From: Paracidovorax valerianellae | GTDB lineage: Bacteria > Pseudomonadota > Gammaproteobacteria > Burkholderiales > Burkholderiaceae_C | Length of the DNA stretch: 64,000 nucleotides | Reading direction: 5' to 3' | NCBI RefSeq assembly: GCF_900102625.1 | Contig: NZ_FMZC01000008.1 | Span: 152,877-216,876, forward strand | In this document: positions 19,437-28,304 of the stretch, piece by piece | Layout of the letters: every line of letters begins with the position of its first letter | Position numbering within the stretch: position 1 is the first letter of the stretch | Program-made: the position numbers and the translations under genes | The notes under the pieces: model-generated | The model's input: the letters and a program-made list of their open reading frames with translations, nothing else | What the model was told of the DNA's origin: nothing | Databases searched by the model: none

Positions 19437-20513
19437 ATGCGCCCTCGCATCTCCCTCAACATGATCGTGAAGAACGAGGCACCGGTGATCACCCGGTGCC
19501 TCGCTTCGGTTCGCCCGTTCATCGACCACTGGGTCATCGTGGACACGGGCTCCACCGATGGCACGCAGGACATCGTCCGCGAATTCATGCAAGGCGTGCC
19601 CGGCAGCCTGCACGAGCGTCCATGGAAGAATTTCGCGCACAACCGCAACGAGGCGCTGGAGCTGGCGCGGCCGCATGCCGACTACCTGCTGTTCATTGAC
19701 GCCGATGAGCAACTGCGCATGCCGGCGCAGTACCGGTGGCCGGCGCTCGATGCGGACGGCTACCTCTTCCAATGCCAGATGAACGGCTGGGAATACCAGC
19801 GCAACAGCATGGTGGCTGCCCGCGTGCCGTGGCGCTGGGAAGGCGTGCTGCACGAGTACCTGGCTGCACCGGCGCACGGGCCTTGGCAGACGCTGGCCGG
19901 CCCGGTCATCGAAGTGGCGCACGACGGCGCGCGTGGCCGCGACCCTGACACCTACCTGCGTGACATCGCAGTGCTTGAACAAGACTTGCGAGAGCACCCG
20001 GACAACACCCGCAACGTGTTCTATCTGGCTCAGAGCTACCGCGATGCAGGCCGCTTTCAGGAGAGCTTGGAGTGCTACCGCCGCCGTGCCGGCATGGGCG
20101 GCTGGGACGAAGAGTGCTGGTACGCCGTGTTCCAGGCAGCGGTGCTGACCGAGCGGCTGCAGATGCCCGACAGCGCCGTGCGCGACGCGTACCTGGCTGC
20201 CTACACGCTGCGCCCCCAACGTGCCGAGCCGCTGTGCGAACTGGCGCGGTACCACCGCCTGCGGTCAGAGTTCGCTCTGGCGCACCTGTACGCCCAGCAG
20301 GCCGCGCGCATTCCCAAGCCGGCGGACATCCTGTTCGTGGACGGCGGCGTCTATGCCTGGCGCGCGCTGGACGAGCTGGCCGTCAGCGGGTTCTACGCCC
20401 AGGGGGCCAAGGACCAGGGCCGCGATGCCTTGCGCCAGTTGCTGCGCGAAAAGCGCTTTCCAGCGTCAGAAGCGCCGCGCATGGAAGCCAATCGCACGTT
20501 CTACGGGTTGTGA
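19437..20513 (+). CDS. Family 2-type glycosyltransferase with TPR-like C-terminus
   Basis: The 358-residue protein opens with a GT-A domain: SLNMIVKNEAPVITRCLASV, the nucleotide-sugar region VIVDTGSTDGTQDIV and a metal-binding DAD in LLFIDADEQL. From about residue 185 it has TPR-like helices (FYLAQSYRDAGRFQESLECY and following). This is the architecture of SPBc2-type/TPR glycosyltransferases that modify proteins or build glycans in the cytoplasm. The ATG at 19437 gives the family start; a GTG at 19398 would add 13 residues. It lies 56 bases after the collagen-like gene, so a role in glycosylating that protein is a reasonable inference but unproven. No signal peptide. Confidence 0.85.
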   Translation: MRPRISLNMIVKNEAPVITRCLASVRPFIDHWVIVDTGSTDGTQDIVREFMQGVPGSLHERPWKNFAHNRNEALELARPHADYLLFIDADEQLRMPAQYRWPALDADGYLFQCQMNGWEYQRNSMVAARVPWRWEGVLHEYLAAPAHGPWQTLAGPVIEVAHDGARGRDPDTYLRDIAVLEQDLREHPDNTRNVFYLAQSYRDAGRFQESLECYRRRAGMGGWDEECWYAVFQAAVLTERLQMPDSAVRDAYLAAYTLRPQRAEPLCELARYHRLRSEFALAHLYAQQAARIPKPADILFVDGGVYAWRALDELAVSGFYAQGAKDQGRDALRQLLREKRFPASEAPRMEANRTFYGL

Positions 20514-20742
20514 GGGCGGGCTGCGACAGGACGTAGCGGCCAGGCAAACCTGTCGTCGCGCTTTAGCCGGGTCCGCGTTCGGTTTCGACGGCCTGTGGCG
20601 GCTACCCTGGCCATGCCGGTGTTTCTCAGCGCGACGACAATCGTGCAATGCGCCTGTCTGTCGCTTCCAACCTTGCCGGCCAAGATGGCCAACGCAGGCC
20701 GCGCCGCCCCATGCACCGCGGCCCTGACACCCTCTCCAAACC
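20514..20742. other. 229-bp gap between glycosyltransferase and AttH-like gene
   Basis: No gene, clear hairpin or promoter is evident. A promoter for the AttH-like gene is expected here if the trio upstream is an insertion. Confidence 0.4.
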
Positions 20743-21906
20743 ATGAGACCGCTCATTCCCCCAGCACCCGGCCCCCATCCGCGGCCGCCTGCCTGCACGC
20801 GCCGCGCATGGCTGATGGCCGCTGCTGCAGTCGGCGGAGCGCCGTGGCTCATGGCCCCGGCCACTGCCACTGCACAGGCCCTGGCGCCGCGAACGTTGGC
20901 CTTCCCGCGAGACCATGGCAGCCACCCGGAGCTGCGCACCGAGTGGTGGTACATCACCGGCCAGGCGCTTGCGGCGGGGCAGCCATGGGGTTTCCAGGTG
21001 ACGTTTTTTCGGTCGCGCGTGGAGGCTGCGCAGCCGCTGCAGTCGGCCTTTGCGGCCAAGCAACTGGTGTTTGCGCACGCAGCGCTCACCGACCTGCGCG
21101 GCGGCACGCTGCACCACGATCAGCGCATCGCGCGCGCGGGCTTCGGTATCGCACAGGCGAGCGAGGAGGACACCCGCATCCGCCTGGGCGAATGGACGCT
21201 CACCCGCTCGCAGCAAGGCGCGGGAAGCCGCTACGCGGCGACGGTCCAGGCGGAAGGCTTTGCGCTGGAACTGCAGTTCGACACGACGCAGCCGGTGTTG
21301 CTGCAGGGCGCGCAGGGCCTGTCACGCAAGGGCCCCGACGCGTCGCAGGCGAGCTACTACTACAGCCAGCCCCAGATGGCTGTGACGGGGCATTTGCAAC
21401 TGGCAGGCCGTCGCATGGCCGTGGAAGCCGCGGCGCCGGGCAACCACCTGGACAACCGGGCCTGGCTCGACCATGAATTCGGCGATGCGCTGGCGCCGCC
21501 CGACTCGGTGGGCTGGGACTGGATCGGCATGAATTTGCTGGACGGCAGTGCGCTCACCGCTTTTCGACTGCGGCACCGGGACGGGTCGGCCATCTGGGCT
21601 GGGGGCTCACTGCGCACGGCGGGTGGCGAACCCCGCGCCTTCGGGCCGCGGGACGTCACCTTCACACCGTTGCGCCACTGGGTCAGCCCGGCCAGCCAGG
21701 CCCGCTACCCGGTGCAGTGGCGCATCGACACGCCGGCCGGCACCTTCGAAGTGCATGCGCTGCTGGACGCGCAGGAGCTGGACAGCCAGGCCTCGACCGG
21801 CGCCATCTATTGGGAAGGGCTGAGCGAGTTGCGGGACCGGTCCGGCCGCATGGTCGGGCGCGGCTACCTGGAGATGACCGGTTACGCGCGGCCGCTGCGG
21901 CTGTAG
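20743..21906 (+). CDS. AttH/CrtC-like lipocalin-domain protein
   Basis: The 387-residue protein has a Tat-like signal (CTRRAWLMAAAAVGGA, AQA cleavage region) and two lipocalin-like halves. The family opening is RTEWWYITGQ, with FQVTFFRSR after it; the second half contains LDHEFGD and GWDWIGMNL. These are hallmarks of the AttH/carotenoid 1,2-hydratase-like family. AttH-like genes usually sit beside a LolD-like ATPase and an FtsX permease; here those lie at 13858-17249, with three other genes in between. Carotenoid chemistry is not implied. An envelope lipid-handling role is plausible but unproven. Confidence 0.85.
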   Translation: MRPLIPPAPGPHPRPPACTRRAWLMAAAAVGGAPWLMAPATATAQALAPRTLAFPRDHGSHPELRTEWWYITGQALAAGQPWGFQVTFFRSRVEAAQPLQSAFAAKQLVFAHAALTDLRGGTLHHDQRIARAGFGIAQASEEDTRIRLGEWTLTRSQQGAGSRYAATVQAEGFALELQFDTTQPVLLQGAQGLSRKGPDASQASYYYSQPQMAVTGHLQLAGRRMAVEAAAPGNHLDNRAWLDHEFGDALAPPDSVGWDWIGMNLLDGSALTAFRLRHRDGSAIWAGGSLRTAGGEPRAFGPRDVTFTPLRHWVSPASQARYPVQWRIDTPAGTFEVHALLDAQELDSQASTGAIYWEGLSELRDRSGRMVGRGYLEMTGYARPLRL

Positions 21907-21918
21907 CAGCGGCGCGCA

Positions 21919-21937
21919 GGCCGGAGAGCGCCCGGCC
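21919..21937. terminator. Short hairpin between convergent genes
   Basis: GGCCGG and CCGGCC flank a seven-base loop between the AttH-like stop and the convergent livM stop. The stem is short and no U-run follows, so this is a weak candidate. Confidence 0.3.
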
Positions 21938-21970
21938 ATGCGGCGTGCCCCGGCCCCAAGAAGATTTCGA

Positions 21971-22963
21971 TCAGGCCTTGCGCGGGGCGCGCCGCGGCAG
22001 GCGCGCGATGATTTCGCCCATGATCCCGCGGCGGAAGGCCAGCACGCAGATCACGAAGATCAGCCCGGTGACCATGGTGACCGACTCGCCCAGCGTGTTG
22101 AACCAGTCCACGCCCGTCAGTGAAGCGAGCAGATGGCCGAATTCGCCGATCTTGTTTTCCAGCAGCACCACCACGGCCGACCCCACGAGCGGGCCGGACA
22201 GCGTGCCCAAGCCACCCACCAGCGTCATCAGAATGACCTGGCCCGACGCCGTCCAGTGAACGTCGGACAGCGTGGCGAAGCCCAGCACCAGGGTCTTGAG
22301 CGATCCGGCCAGGCCGGCCAGCGCGGCCGAGATCACGAAGGCCAGCAGCTTGAAGCGGTGCGTGTCGTAGCCCAGCGAAATGGCGCGGGGCTCGTTCTCC
22401 TTGATGCTCTTGAGCACCTGGCCGAACGGCGAATGGATGGTGCGCACGATGAGCAGGAAGGCCAGCACCACGACGGCCAGCGCCACGTAGTACATGGTGA
22501 GGTCGCTGGACAGATCGATGAGCCCGAAGAGCTTGCCGCGCGGCACGCCCTGCAGCCCGTCTTCCCCGCCCGTGAACGGCGCCTGCAGGCAGGCGAAGAA
22601 CAGCATCTGCGCGAGCGCCAGCGTGATCATCGAGAAATAGATGCCCTGGCGGCGGATGGCCAGCCAGCCGAACAGCAGCCCAAGCAACGCGCCGCCCGCC
22701 GTGCCTGCCAGCAGGCCCAGTTCGGGCGTGAGGCCCCAGACCTTGATGGCGTGGCCGGCGACGTAGGCGGCGCCGCCCAGGAAGGCGGCGTGCCCGAACG
22801 ACAGCAGGCCGGTGTAGCCCAGCAGCAGGTTGAATGCCGAAGCGAACAGTGCGAAGCACATGAGCTTCATGACGAAGACCGGATAGGCGCCCATGAAGGG
22901 CGCCGCGAGCAGCGCGACGAGCAGCAGGCCGTAGCCGATGGGGGCGAGTTTTTGGGAGTTCAT
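21971..22963 (-). CDS. livM: Branched-chain amino acid-type ABC permease LivM
   Basis: The 330-residue inner-membrane permease has about nine hydrophobic segments and the LivM signatures LLLGYTGLLSFGHAAFLG and SIKENEPRAISLGYDTHRFK, the cytoplasmic coupling helix. It pairs with LivH to form the channel of a hydrophobic amino acid or related carboxylate importer. It is the last gene of a minus-strand operon livG-livF-SBP-SBP-livH-livM and starts 15 bases after livH. The C-terminus is basic (ARLPRRAPRKA). Confidence 0.92.
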   Translation of the reverse strand: MNSQKLAPIGYGLLLVALLAAPFMGAYPVFVMKLMCFALFASAFNLLLGYTGLLSFGHAAFLGGAAYVAGHAIKVWGLTPELGLLAGTAGGALLGLLFGWLAIRRQGIYFSMITLALAQMLFFACLQAPFTGGEDGLQGVPRGKLFGLIDLSSDLTMYYVALAVVVLAFLLIVRTIHSPFGQVLKSIKENEPRAISLGYDTHRFKLLAFVISAALAGLAGSLKTLVLGFATLSDVHWTASGQVILMTLVGGLGTLSGPLVGSAVVVLLENKIGEFGHLLASLTGVDWFNTLGESVTMVTGLIFVICVLAFRRGIMGEIIARLPRRAPRKA

Positions 22964-22978
22964 GCGTGCGGCCCCTGC

Positions 22979-23863
22979 TTATCTTTCTTTGCCGAACAGG
23001 CCGGCGGGGCGGATGAGGAGAACGATCACCATGATGACGAACACCACGGTGGAAGAAGCCTCGGGATAGAACACCTTGGTGAAACCTTCAATCACGCCCA
23101 GGCCCAGCCCGGTGAGGATCGAACCCATGATGGAGCCCATGCCGCCGATCACCACCACCGCGAACACCACGATGATGAGGTTCTGCCCCATGAGCGGCGT
23201 GACCTGGTAGACCGGCGCGGCCAGCACGCCGGCGAAGGCCGCGAGCGCGGCGCCGAACGCGTAGGTGAGCGTGATCATCACCGGCACGTTCACGCCGAAG
23301 GCTTCCACCAGCCGCGGATTCTCGGTGCCGGCGCGCAGGTAGGCGCCGAGCTTGGTCTTCTCGATCACGTACCAGGTGCCCAGGCACACGACGAGCGAGG
23401 CCACCACCACCCAGGCCCGGTAGTTGGGCAGGATCATGAAGCCGAGGTTGGTGGCGCCTTCCAGCAGTTCGGGCGTGTCGTACCCCAAGCCCGAGACGCC
23501 GTAGATGGAGCGGAACACGCCCTCGATCAGCAGCGTGAGCCCCAGCGTCAGCAGCAGGCCGTAGAGGTGGTCGAGCTTGTAGATCCAGCGCAGCAGCAGC
23601 CGCTCGATCAGCACGCCTAATACCCCCACCACCAGCGGCGCAGCCAAGAGCATCACCCAATAGTTGATGCCCAGGTAGGTCATGCCCATCCAGGTGAGCA
23701 TCGCGCCCAGCATGAACAGCGCACCGTGCGCGAAGTTGATCACGTTGAGCAGGCCGAAGATCACCGCCAGCCCCAGGCTGAGGATGGCGTAGAACGACCC
23801 GTTGACCAGCCCCAGCAGAAGCTGGCTCAACAGGCCCGGCAATGAGACACCGAAGATTTGCAT
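22979..23863 (-). CDS. livH: Branched-chain amino acid-type ABC permease LivH
   Basis: The 294-residue permease has the LivH opening (LLLGLVNGSFYAILSLGLAV) and the segment FGLLNVINFAHGALFMLGA. The coupling region is LRAGTENPRLVEAFGVNV and the end VLLIRPAGLFG. It forms the membrane heterodimer with LivM. It follows the second substrate-binding protein gene after 63 bases, so expression is probably shared across the operon. Confidence 0.93.
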   Translation of the reverse strand: MQIFGVSLPGLLSQLLLGLVNGSFYAILSLGLAVIFGLLNVINFAHGALFMLGAMLTWMGMTYLGINYWVMLLAAPLVVGVLGVLIERLLLRWIYKLDHLYGLLLTLGLTLLIEGVFRSIYGVSGLGYDTPELLEGATNLGFMILPNYRAWVVVASLVVCLGTWYVIEKTKLGAYLRAGTENPRLVEAFGVNVPVMITLTYAFGAALAAFAGVLAAPVYQVTPLMGQNLIIVVFAVVVIGGMGSIMGSILTGLGLGVIEGFTKVFYPEASSTVVFVIMVIVLLIRPAGLFGKER

Positions 23864-23926
23864 GGGATGGCGGCGCGAGTGGGGATTAGGGCAGTGAAAG
23901 GAGAGGTCAGCGGAACAGGCGGCGCG

Positions 23927-25132
23927 TCATTTCCAGGCGGCGCACTTGCTCTCGGCCTTGGTGGCGAACACTTCTTCGCCAGGCAGTTTCTTGATGAGCT
24001 TGTAGTAGTCCCAGGCGCCCTTGGATTCGGAGGGGGCCTTCACCTGCATCAGGTACATGTCGTGCACGTAGCGGCCATCGGCGCGCAGCGTGCCGGTGCC
24101 GAAGAAGTCGGTCATCTTCATGCCGCGCCAGGCGTCCATGACCTTGTCGGCGTCGGTGCTCTTGGCGGCTTCGACGGCCTTCAGGTAGTTCATGGTGGCC
24201 GAATAGTCGGCCGCCTGGATTTCGGTGGGGCGGCGCTTGGTCTTTTCCATGAACTTGTCGGCAAACTTGCGCGTGTCGTCGTTCAGGTCCCAGTACCAGC
24301 TGGTGGTGAACTGCAGGCCTTCGGTGGTCTTGAGGCCCAGGCTGTGGATGTCGCTGAAGAAGATCAGCAGGCCGGCCAGCTTCATGCTCTTGCCGATGCC
24401 GAATTCCTTGGCGGCCTTGATGGAATTGATGGTGTCGCCGCCCGCGTTCGCCAGGCCCAGCACCTGGGCCTTGGAGTTCTGCGCCTGCAGCAGGAACGAC
24501 GAGAAATCGGACGCGTTCAGCGGGTGCTTCACGCTGCCCACCACCGTGCCGCCCTTGGCCTTGACCACCGTGCTCGCGTCGGCTTCCAGCGCATGGCCGA
24601 AGGCGTAGTCGGCCGTGAGGAAGAACCAGCTCTTGCCGCCGCCATCGACGATGGTGGCGCCCGTGCCCTTGGCCAGCGCGACGGTGTCGTAGGCGTAGTG
24701 CACGGTGTAGGGGCTGCACTGTTCATTGGTGAGGGCCGAGGTGGCCGCGCCGTTGTTGATGAACACGCGCTTCTTCTCTTGCGCCACCTTCGCCATGGCG
24801 AGTGCCGTGCCGGAGTTGGTGCCGCCGAACACCATGGTCAGGCCCTGCGTGTCGATCCATTCACGCGCCTTGGATGCGGCGATGTCGGCCTTGTTCTGGT
24901 GGTCCGCACTCATCATCTCGATGGGCATCCCCAGCACCTTGCCGCCGAAGTCGTCGATGGCCATCTGGATCGCCACGGCGCCGTTCTTGCCTTCCACGTC
25001 GGCGTACAGGCTGGACATGTCGGTGATGAAACCGATCTTGACCTTGTCCTGTGCCTGCACGGCCGACGCTGCCAGGCCCATGGCGCCCAGCACCAGGGCC
25101 AGCCGGGTGAGTTTGTTGCTGCTGCTTTTCAT
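23927..25132 (-). CDS. ABC transporter periplasmic binding protein, Liv type (copy 2)
   Basis: The 401-residue protein has a signal peptide ending AVQAQ and a type I periplasmic-binding fold beginning DKVKIGFITDMSSLYADVEG. The ligand site region includes FGGTNSGTALA and YAYDTVALAKGTG. It shares long identical runs with the upstream gene's product (for example ADHQNKADIAASKAREWIDT), so the two are tandem paralogues. Differences cluster in places that could shape the pocket, such as SWYWDLNDD versus SWDWNLDD. Ligand unknown: branched-chain amino acids, aromatic acids and others are all handled by this family. Confidence 0.88.
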   Translation of the reverse strand: MKSSSNKLTRLALVLGAMGLAASAVQAQDKVKIGFITDMSSLYADVEGKNGAVAIQMAIDDFGGKVLGMPIEMMSADHQNKADIAASKAREWIDTQGLTMVFGGTNSGTALAMAKVAQEKKRVFINNGAATSALTNEQCSPYTVHYAYDTVALAKGTGATIVDGGGKSWFFLTADYAFGHALEADASTVVKAKGGTVVGSVKHPLNASDFSSFLLQAQNSKAQVLGLANAGGDTINSIKAAKEFGIGKSMKLAGLLIFFSDIHSLGLKTTEGLQFTTSWYWDLNDDTRKFADKFMEKTKRRPTEIQAADYSATMNYLKAVEAAKSTDADKVMDAWRGMKMTDFFGTGTLRADGRYVHDMYLMQVKAPSESKGAWDYYKLIKKLPGEEVFATKAESKCAAWK

Positions 25133-25188
25133 GTCTTTGTCTCCTGATCTCGGATGTGTGTCTTATTTTTTGAGTCTTGCGCGTCAGT

Positions 25189-26388
25189 TCACTTCCAGAG
25201 CGCGCATTTGCTCTCGGCCTTGGTGGTCCACACCTGGTCGGCAGGCAGCTTGCTCACGACCTTGTAGTAGTCCCAGGGCTCTTTGGATTCAGCGGGCGCC
25301 TTGACCTGCACCAGGTACATGTCGTGCGCGAAGCGGCCATCGGGCCGGATCACGCCCTTGCCGTAGAAGTCGTCGATGGGCGTGGACTTGAGCTTTTCCA
25401 TCACCTTGTCGGCGTCCAGCGTCTTGGCGGCTTCGACGGCCTTCAGGTAGTTCATCGTGGCCGAGTAGTCGGCGGCCTGGATGTCGGTGGGCATGCGCTT
25501 GGTCTTGGCGAAGAACTTGCGGCCGAAGGCGCGGGTCTTGTCGTCCAGGTTCCAGTCCCAGCTCGTGGTGAGCAGCAGGCCTTCGGTGTTCTTCAGGCCC
25601 AGGCTGTGGATGTCGGTCACGAAGACCAGCAGGCCGGCCATCTTCATGCTCTTGTTGATGCCGAACTCGCGCGCGGCCTTGATCGCATTGATGGTGTCGC
25701 CGCCCGCGTTGGCCAGGCCCAGGATTTGCGCCTTGGAGTTCTGCGCCTGCAGCAGGAACGAGGAGAAGTCCGATGCGTTGATCGGGTGCTTCACGCTGCC
25801 CACCACCTTGCCGCCCTTTTCCTTCACCACCTTGGCCGTGTCGGCTTCCAGCGCGGCGCCGAAGGCATAGTCGGCCGTCAGGAAGAACCAGTCCTTGCCG
25901 CCCTGCCCCACGATCGCGCCGCCCGTGCCCTTGGCCAGTGCCACGGTGTCGTAGGCGTAGTGCACGGTGTAGGGGCTGCACTGCTCGTTGGTCAGTGCCG
26001 AAGAGCCCGCACCGTTCACGATGAACACGCGCTTCTTCTCCTGCGCCACCTTCGCCATCGCCAGGCCGGTTCCCGAATTGGTGCCGCCGAACAGCATGGT
26101 CAGGCCCTGCGTGTCGATCCATTCGCGCGCCTTGGAGGCGGCGATGTCGGCCTTGTTCTGGTGGTCCGCGCTCAGCAGTTCGATAGGCTGGCCCAGCACC
26201 TTGCCGCCGAAGTCGTCGATGGCCATCTGGATCGCCACGGCGCCGTTCTTGCCTTCCACGTCGGCATACAGGCTGGACATGTCGGTGATGAAACCGATCT
26301 TGACCTTGTCCTGCGCCTGCGCGGAGAACGTCGCGAGTCCCGCGGCGCCCAGCAGAAAGGCGAGTGCCTTGAGGTTCATCTTCTTCAT
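25189..26388 (-). CDS. ABC transporter periplasmic binding protein, Liv type (copy 1)
   Basis: The 399-residue binding protein has the signal MKKMNLKALAFLLGAAGLA with cleavage near SAQAQ. I start at the ATG at 26388, which has GGAGACAACGAC just upstream; the longer frame adds a polar leader with no role. The mature protein begins DKVKIGFITDMSSLYADVEG like its paralogue and ends KAESKCALWK (KAESKCAAWK in the paralogue). It lies between livF and the second copy. Binding-protein genes are often the most strongly expressed of such operons; having two suggests two ligands or two affinities. Confidence 0.88.
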   Translation of the reverse strand: MKKMNLKALAFLLGAAGLATFSAQAQDKVKIGFITDMSSLYADVEGKNGAVAIQMAIDDFGGKVLGQPIELLSADHQNKADIAASKAREWIDTQGLTMLFGGTNSGTGLAMAKVAQEKKRVFIVNGAGSSALTNEQCSPYTVHYAYDTVALAKGTGGAIVGQGGKDWFFLTADYAFGAALEADTAKVVKEKGGKVVGSVKHPINASDFSSFLLQAQNSKAQILGLANAGGDTINAIKAAREFGINKSMKMAGLLVFVTDIHSLGLKNTEGLLLTTSWDWNLDDKTRAFGRKFFAKTKRMPTDIQAADYSATMNYLKAVEAAKTLDADKVMEKLKSTPIDDFYGKGVIRPDGRFAHDMYLVQVKAPAESKEPWDYYKVVSKLPADQVWTTKAESKCALWK

Positions 26389-26470
26389 GTCGTTGTCTCC
26401 TTGGGTCTTCGATGGAAAGGGGGATCGGGTGCTGCTCAAAAATGCGGCGCCAAAGCAGTCCTGCGCCGGG

Positions 26471-27181
26471 TCAGACGCCCAGCAGTTCGTTGAGCACGGG
26501 CATCTTGGCCTGCAGCTCGGCGGCGCCGAACTGCTCCACGATGCGGCCGTGCTCCATCACGTAGAAGCGGTCGGCCAGGGGCGCGGCGAAGTGGAAGTTC
26601 TGCTCCACCATCACCACGGTGTAGCCCTTCTCGCGCAGCGTGGTGATCATGCGAGCCAGGGCCTGAACGATCACGGGCGCCAGGCCTTCCGAGATTTCGT
26701 CGAGCAGCAGCAGCTTGGCGCCCGTGCGCAGGATGCGCGCCACGGCCAGCATCTGCTGCTCACCACCCGACAGGCGCGTGCCCTGGCTGTGGCGGCGCTC
26801 GGCCAGGTTGGGGAACATGGCGTAGATCTCTTCGACCGACATGCCCTGCGTGCCGGTCTTCAGCACCGGCGGCAGCAGCAGGTTCTCTTCGCACGACAGG
26901 CTGGAGAAAATGCCGCGCTCCTCAGGGCAGTAGCCCACGCCCAGGTGGGCGATGCGGTGCGTGGGCATCTGGATGGTTTCCTTGCCGTGGATGCTCACCG
27001 AGCCCTTGCGCGCACCGGTCAGTCCCATCACGGCACGCATGGTGGACGTGCGGCCCGCGCCGTTGCGGCCCAGCAGCGTGACCACCTCGCCCGGCTGCAC
27101 GGTGATGTCCACGCCGTGCAGCACATGCGATTCGCCATACCACGCCTGCAGCCCGCGGATCTCGAGTGCCGGCGCGGTCAT
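26471..27181 (-). CDS. livF: ABC transporter ATPase LivF
   Basis: The 236-residue LivF-type ATPase has signature LSGGEQQMLAVARIL, Walker B LLLLDEISEGLAP and the LivF-type MVEQNFHFA. The Walker A loop reads GRNGAGRTS (38-46), so the usual P-loop Lys is Arg44. I believe this GAGRT form occurs in other betaproteobacterial LivF proteins, so it may be tolerated, but it is worth noting. It overlaps livG by four bases. Confidence 0.93.
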   Translation of the reverse strand: MTAPALEIRGLQAWYGESHVLHGVDITVQPGEVVTLLGRNGAGRTSTMRAVMGLTGARKGSVSIHGKETIQMPTHRIAHLGVGYCPEERGIFSSLSCEENLLLPPVLKTGTQGMSVEEIYAMFPNLAERRHSQGTRLSGGEQQMLAVARILRTGAKLLLLDEISEGLAPVIVQALARMITTLREKGYTVVMVEQNFHFAAPLADRFYVMEHGRIVEQFGAAELQAKMPVLNELLGV

Positions 27182-27951
27182 GCGTGCGCCCCTTGCAACT
27201 GGCCGTCGGTGGTGCCCATGTAGGCCTCCATCACCTGCGGATTGCGCGAGACCTCTTCGTAAGGCCCTTCGGCCAGCACGGCGCCGCGCTGCAGCACGGT
27301 GATGCGGTCGGCGATGGTCGAGATCACCTTCATGTTGTGCTCCACCATGAGGATGGTGCGGCCGGCCGAGACTTTCTTGATGAGCTGCGTGACGCGGTCC
27401 ACGTCCTCGTGGCCCATGCCTTGCGTGGGCTCGTCCAGCAGCATCAGCTCGGGCTCCATCGCCAGCGTGGTGGCGATCTCGAGCGCGCGCTTGCGGCCGT
27501 AGGGCAGATTCACGGTGGTTTCGTCGGCCAGGTCCTGCAGGCCCACTTCGGCCAGCAGTTCCATGGCGCGGTCGTCGAGCTGCTGCAGGCTGCGCTCGCT
27601 GCGCCAGAAGTGAAACGCCGTGCCCAGCTTGCGCTGCAGCCCGATGCGCACGTTCTCCAGCAGCGTGAGGTGCGGAAACACCGCCGAGATCTGGAACGAC
27701 CGGATCACGCCGCGCCGCGCGATGAGCGCAGGGCGCTCGCGCGTGATGTCTTCGCCGTTGAACCGGATCACGCCCGAAGTGGGCTCCAGGAACTTGGTCA
27801 ACAGGTTGAAGCAGGTGGTCTTGCCCGCGCCGTTGGGGCCGATCAGCGCGTGGATGGAGCCCCGGCGGACGGCGAGATTGACATCGCTGACCGCAGTGAA
27901 GCCTCTGAACTCTTTGGTCAGGCTGTGGGTTTCAAGAATGACGTCGCTCAT
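27178..27951 (-). CDS. livG: ABC transporter ATPase LivG
   Basis: The 257-residue ATPase has Walker A GPNGAGKTT, the LivG-type FNLLTKFLEPTSG, signature LPYGRKRALEIATTL, Walker B LMLLDEPTQGM and the MVEHNMKVI switch. The ATG at 27951 begins the family N-terminus MSDVILETHSLTKEF; the frame upstream is unrelated to the family. It is the first gene of the liv operon and overlaps livF by ATGA. Confidence 0.93.
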   Translation of the reverse strand: MSDVILETHSLTKEFRGFTAVSDVNLAVRRGSIHALIGPNGAGKTTCFNLLTKFLEPTSGVIRFNGEDITRERPALIARRGVIRSFQISAVFPHLTLLENVRIGLQRKLGTAFHFWRSERSLQQLDDRAMELLAEVGLQDLADETTVNLPYGRKRALEIATTLAMEPELMLLDEPTQGMGHEDVDRVTQLIKKVSAGRTILMVEHNMKVISTIADRITVLQRGAVLAEGPYEEVSRNPQVMEAYMGTTDGQLQGAHA

Positions 27952-28304
27952 TGCGCCTTGGCCGCTCCGTAGTGGTGCTTTGGTGCCGGCCAGGGGCGCT
28001 TCGCCCGTGAGAGCGAGGCATCCCGGCCTGCGTTTGGTTGCACCGCATTCTGAGGCGCGCCCCTGCTGCACAGATACTGGGACAAATGCCTATGTATAAA
28101 CGCCTACCGGCCCGGCGGCCTTGCCGGGCAGCAAGGCGCGGCTCCGGAGCTTTACGGTCCAGCACGGGGGCATTTCAAGCCAAATAGCCCACCACCGCCT
28201 ATTTCATTGCGCTGACAGCTATTAATTTAATAGCAACTCCATTCGCATGGCGGGCTACCCGGCAAGCCGCATGCCGCCTTTCGCCCGGGCTTCTACACTG
28301 CGCC
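27952..28304. other. 353-bp divergent intergenic region
   Basis: The gap lies between the liv operon and the ABC exporter. It holds hairpin-repeat copy E and an AT-rich patch near 28077-28100 (around CTATGTATAAACG) that could carry promoters. I see no gene. Confidence 0.6.
28172..28234 (-). repeat. Dispersed hairpin repeat, copy E (intergenic)
   Basis: On the minus strand it reads GCTATTAAATTAATAGC, a near-perfect hairpin, then TGTCAGCGCAATGAAATAGG and a tail ending TTTGGCTTGAAAT. It is the best preserved hairpin in the window. Copy B shares TGYCAGCGCAATSA at the same place. Confidence 0.75.
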
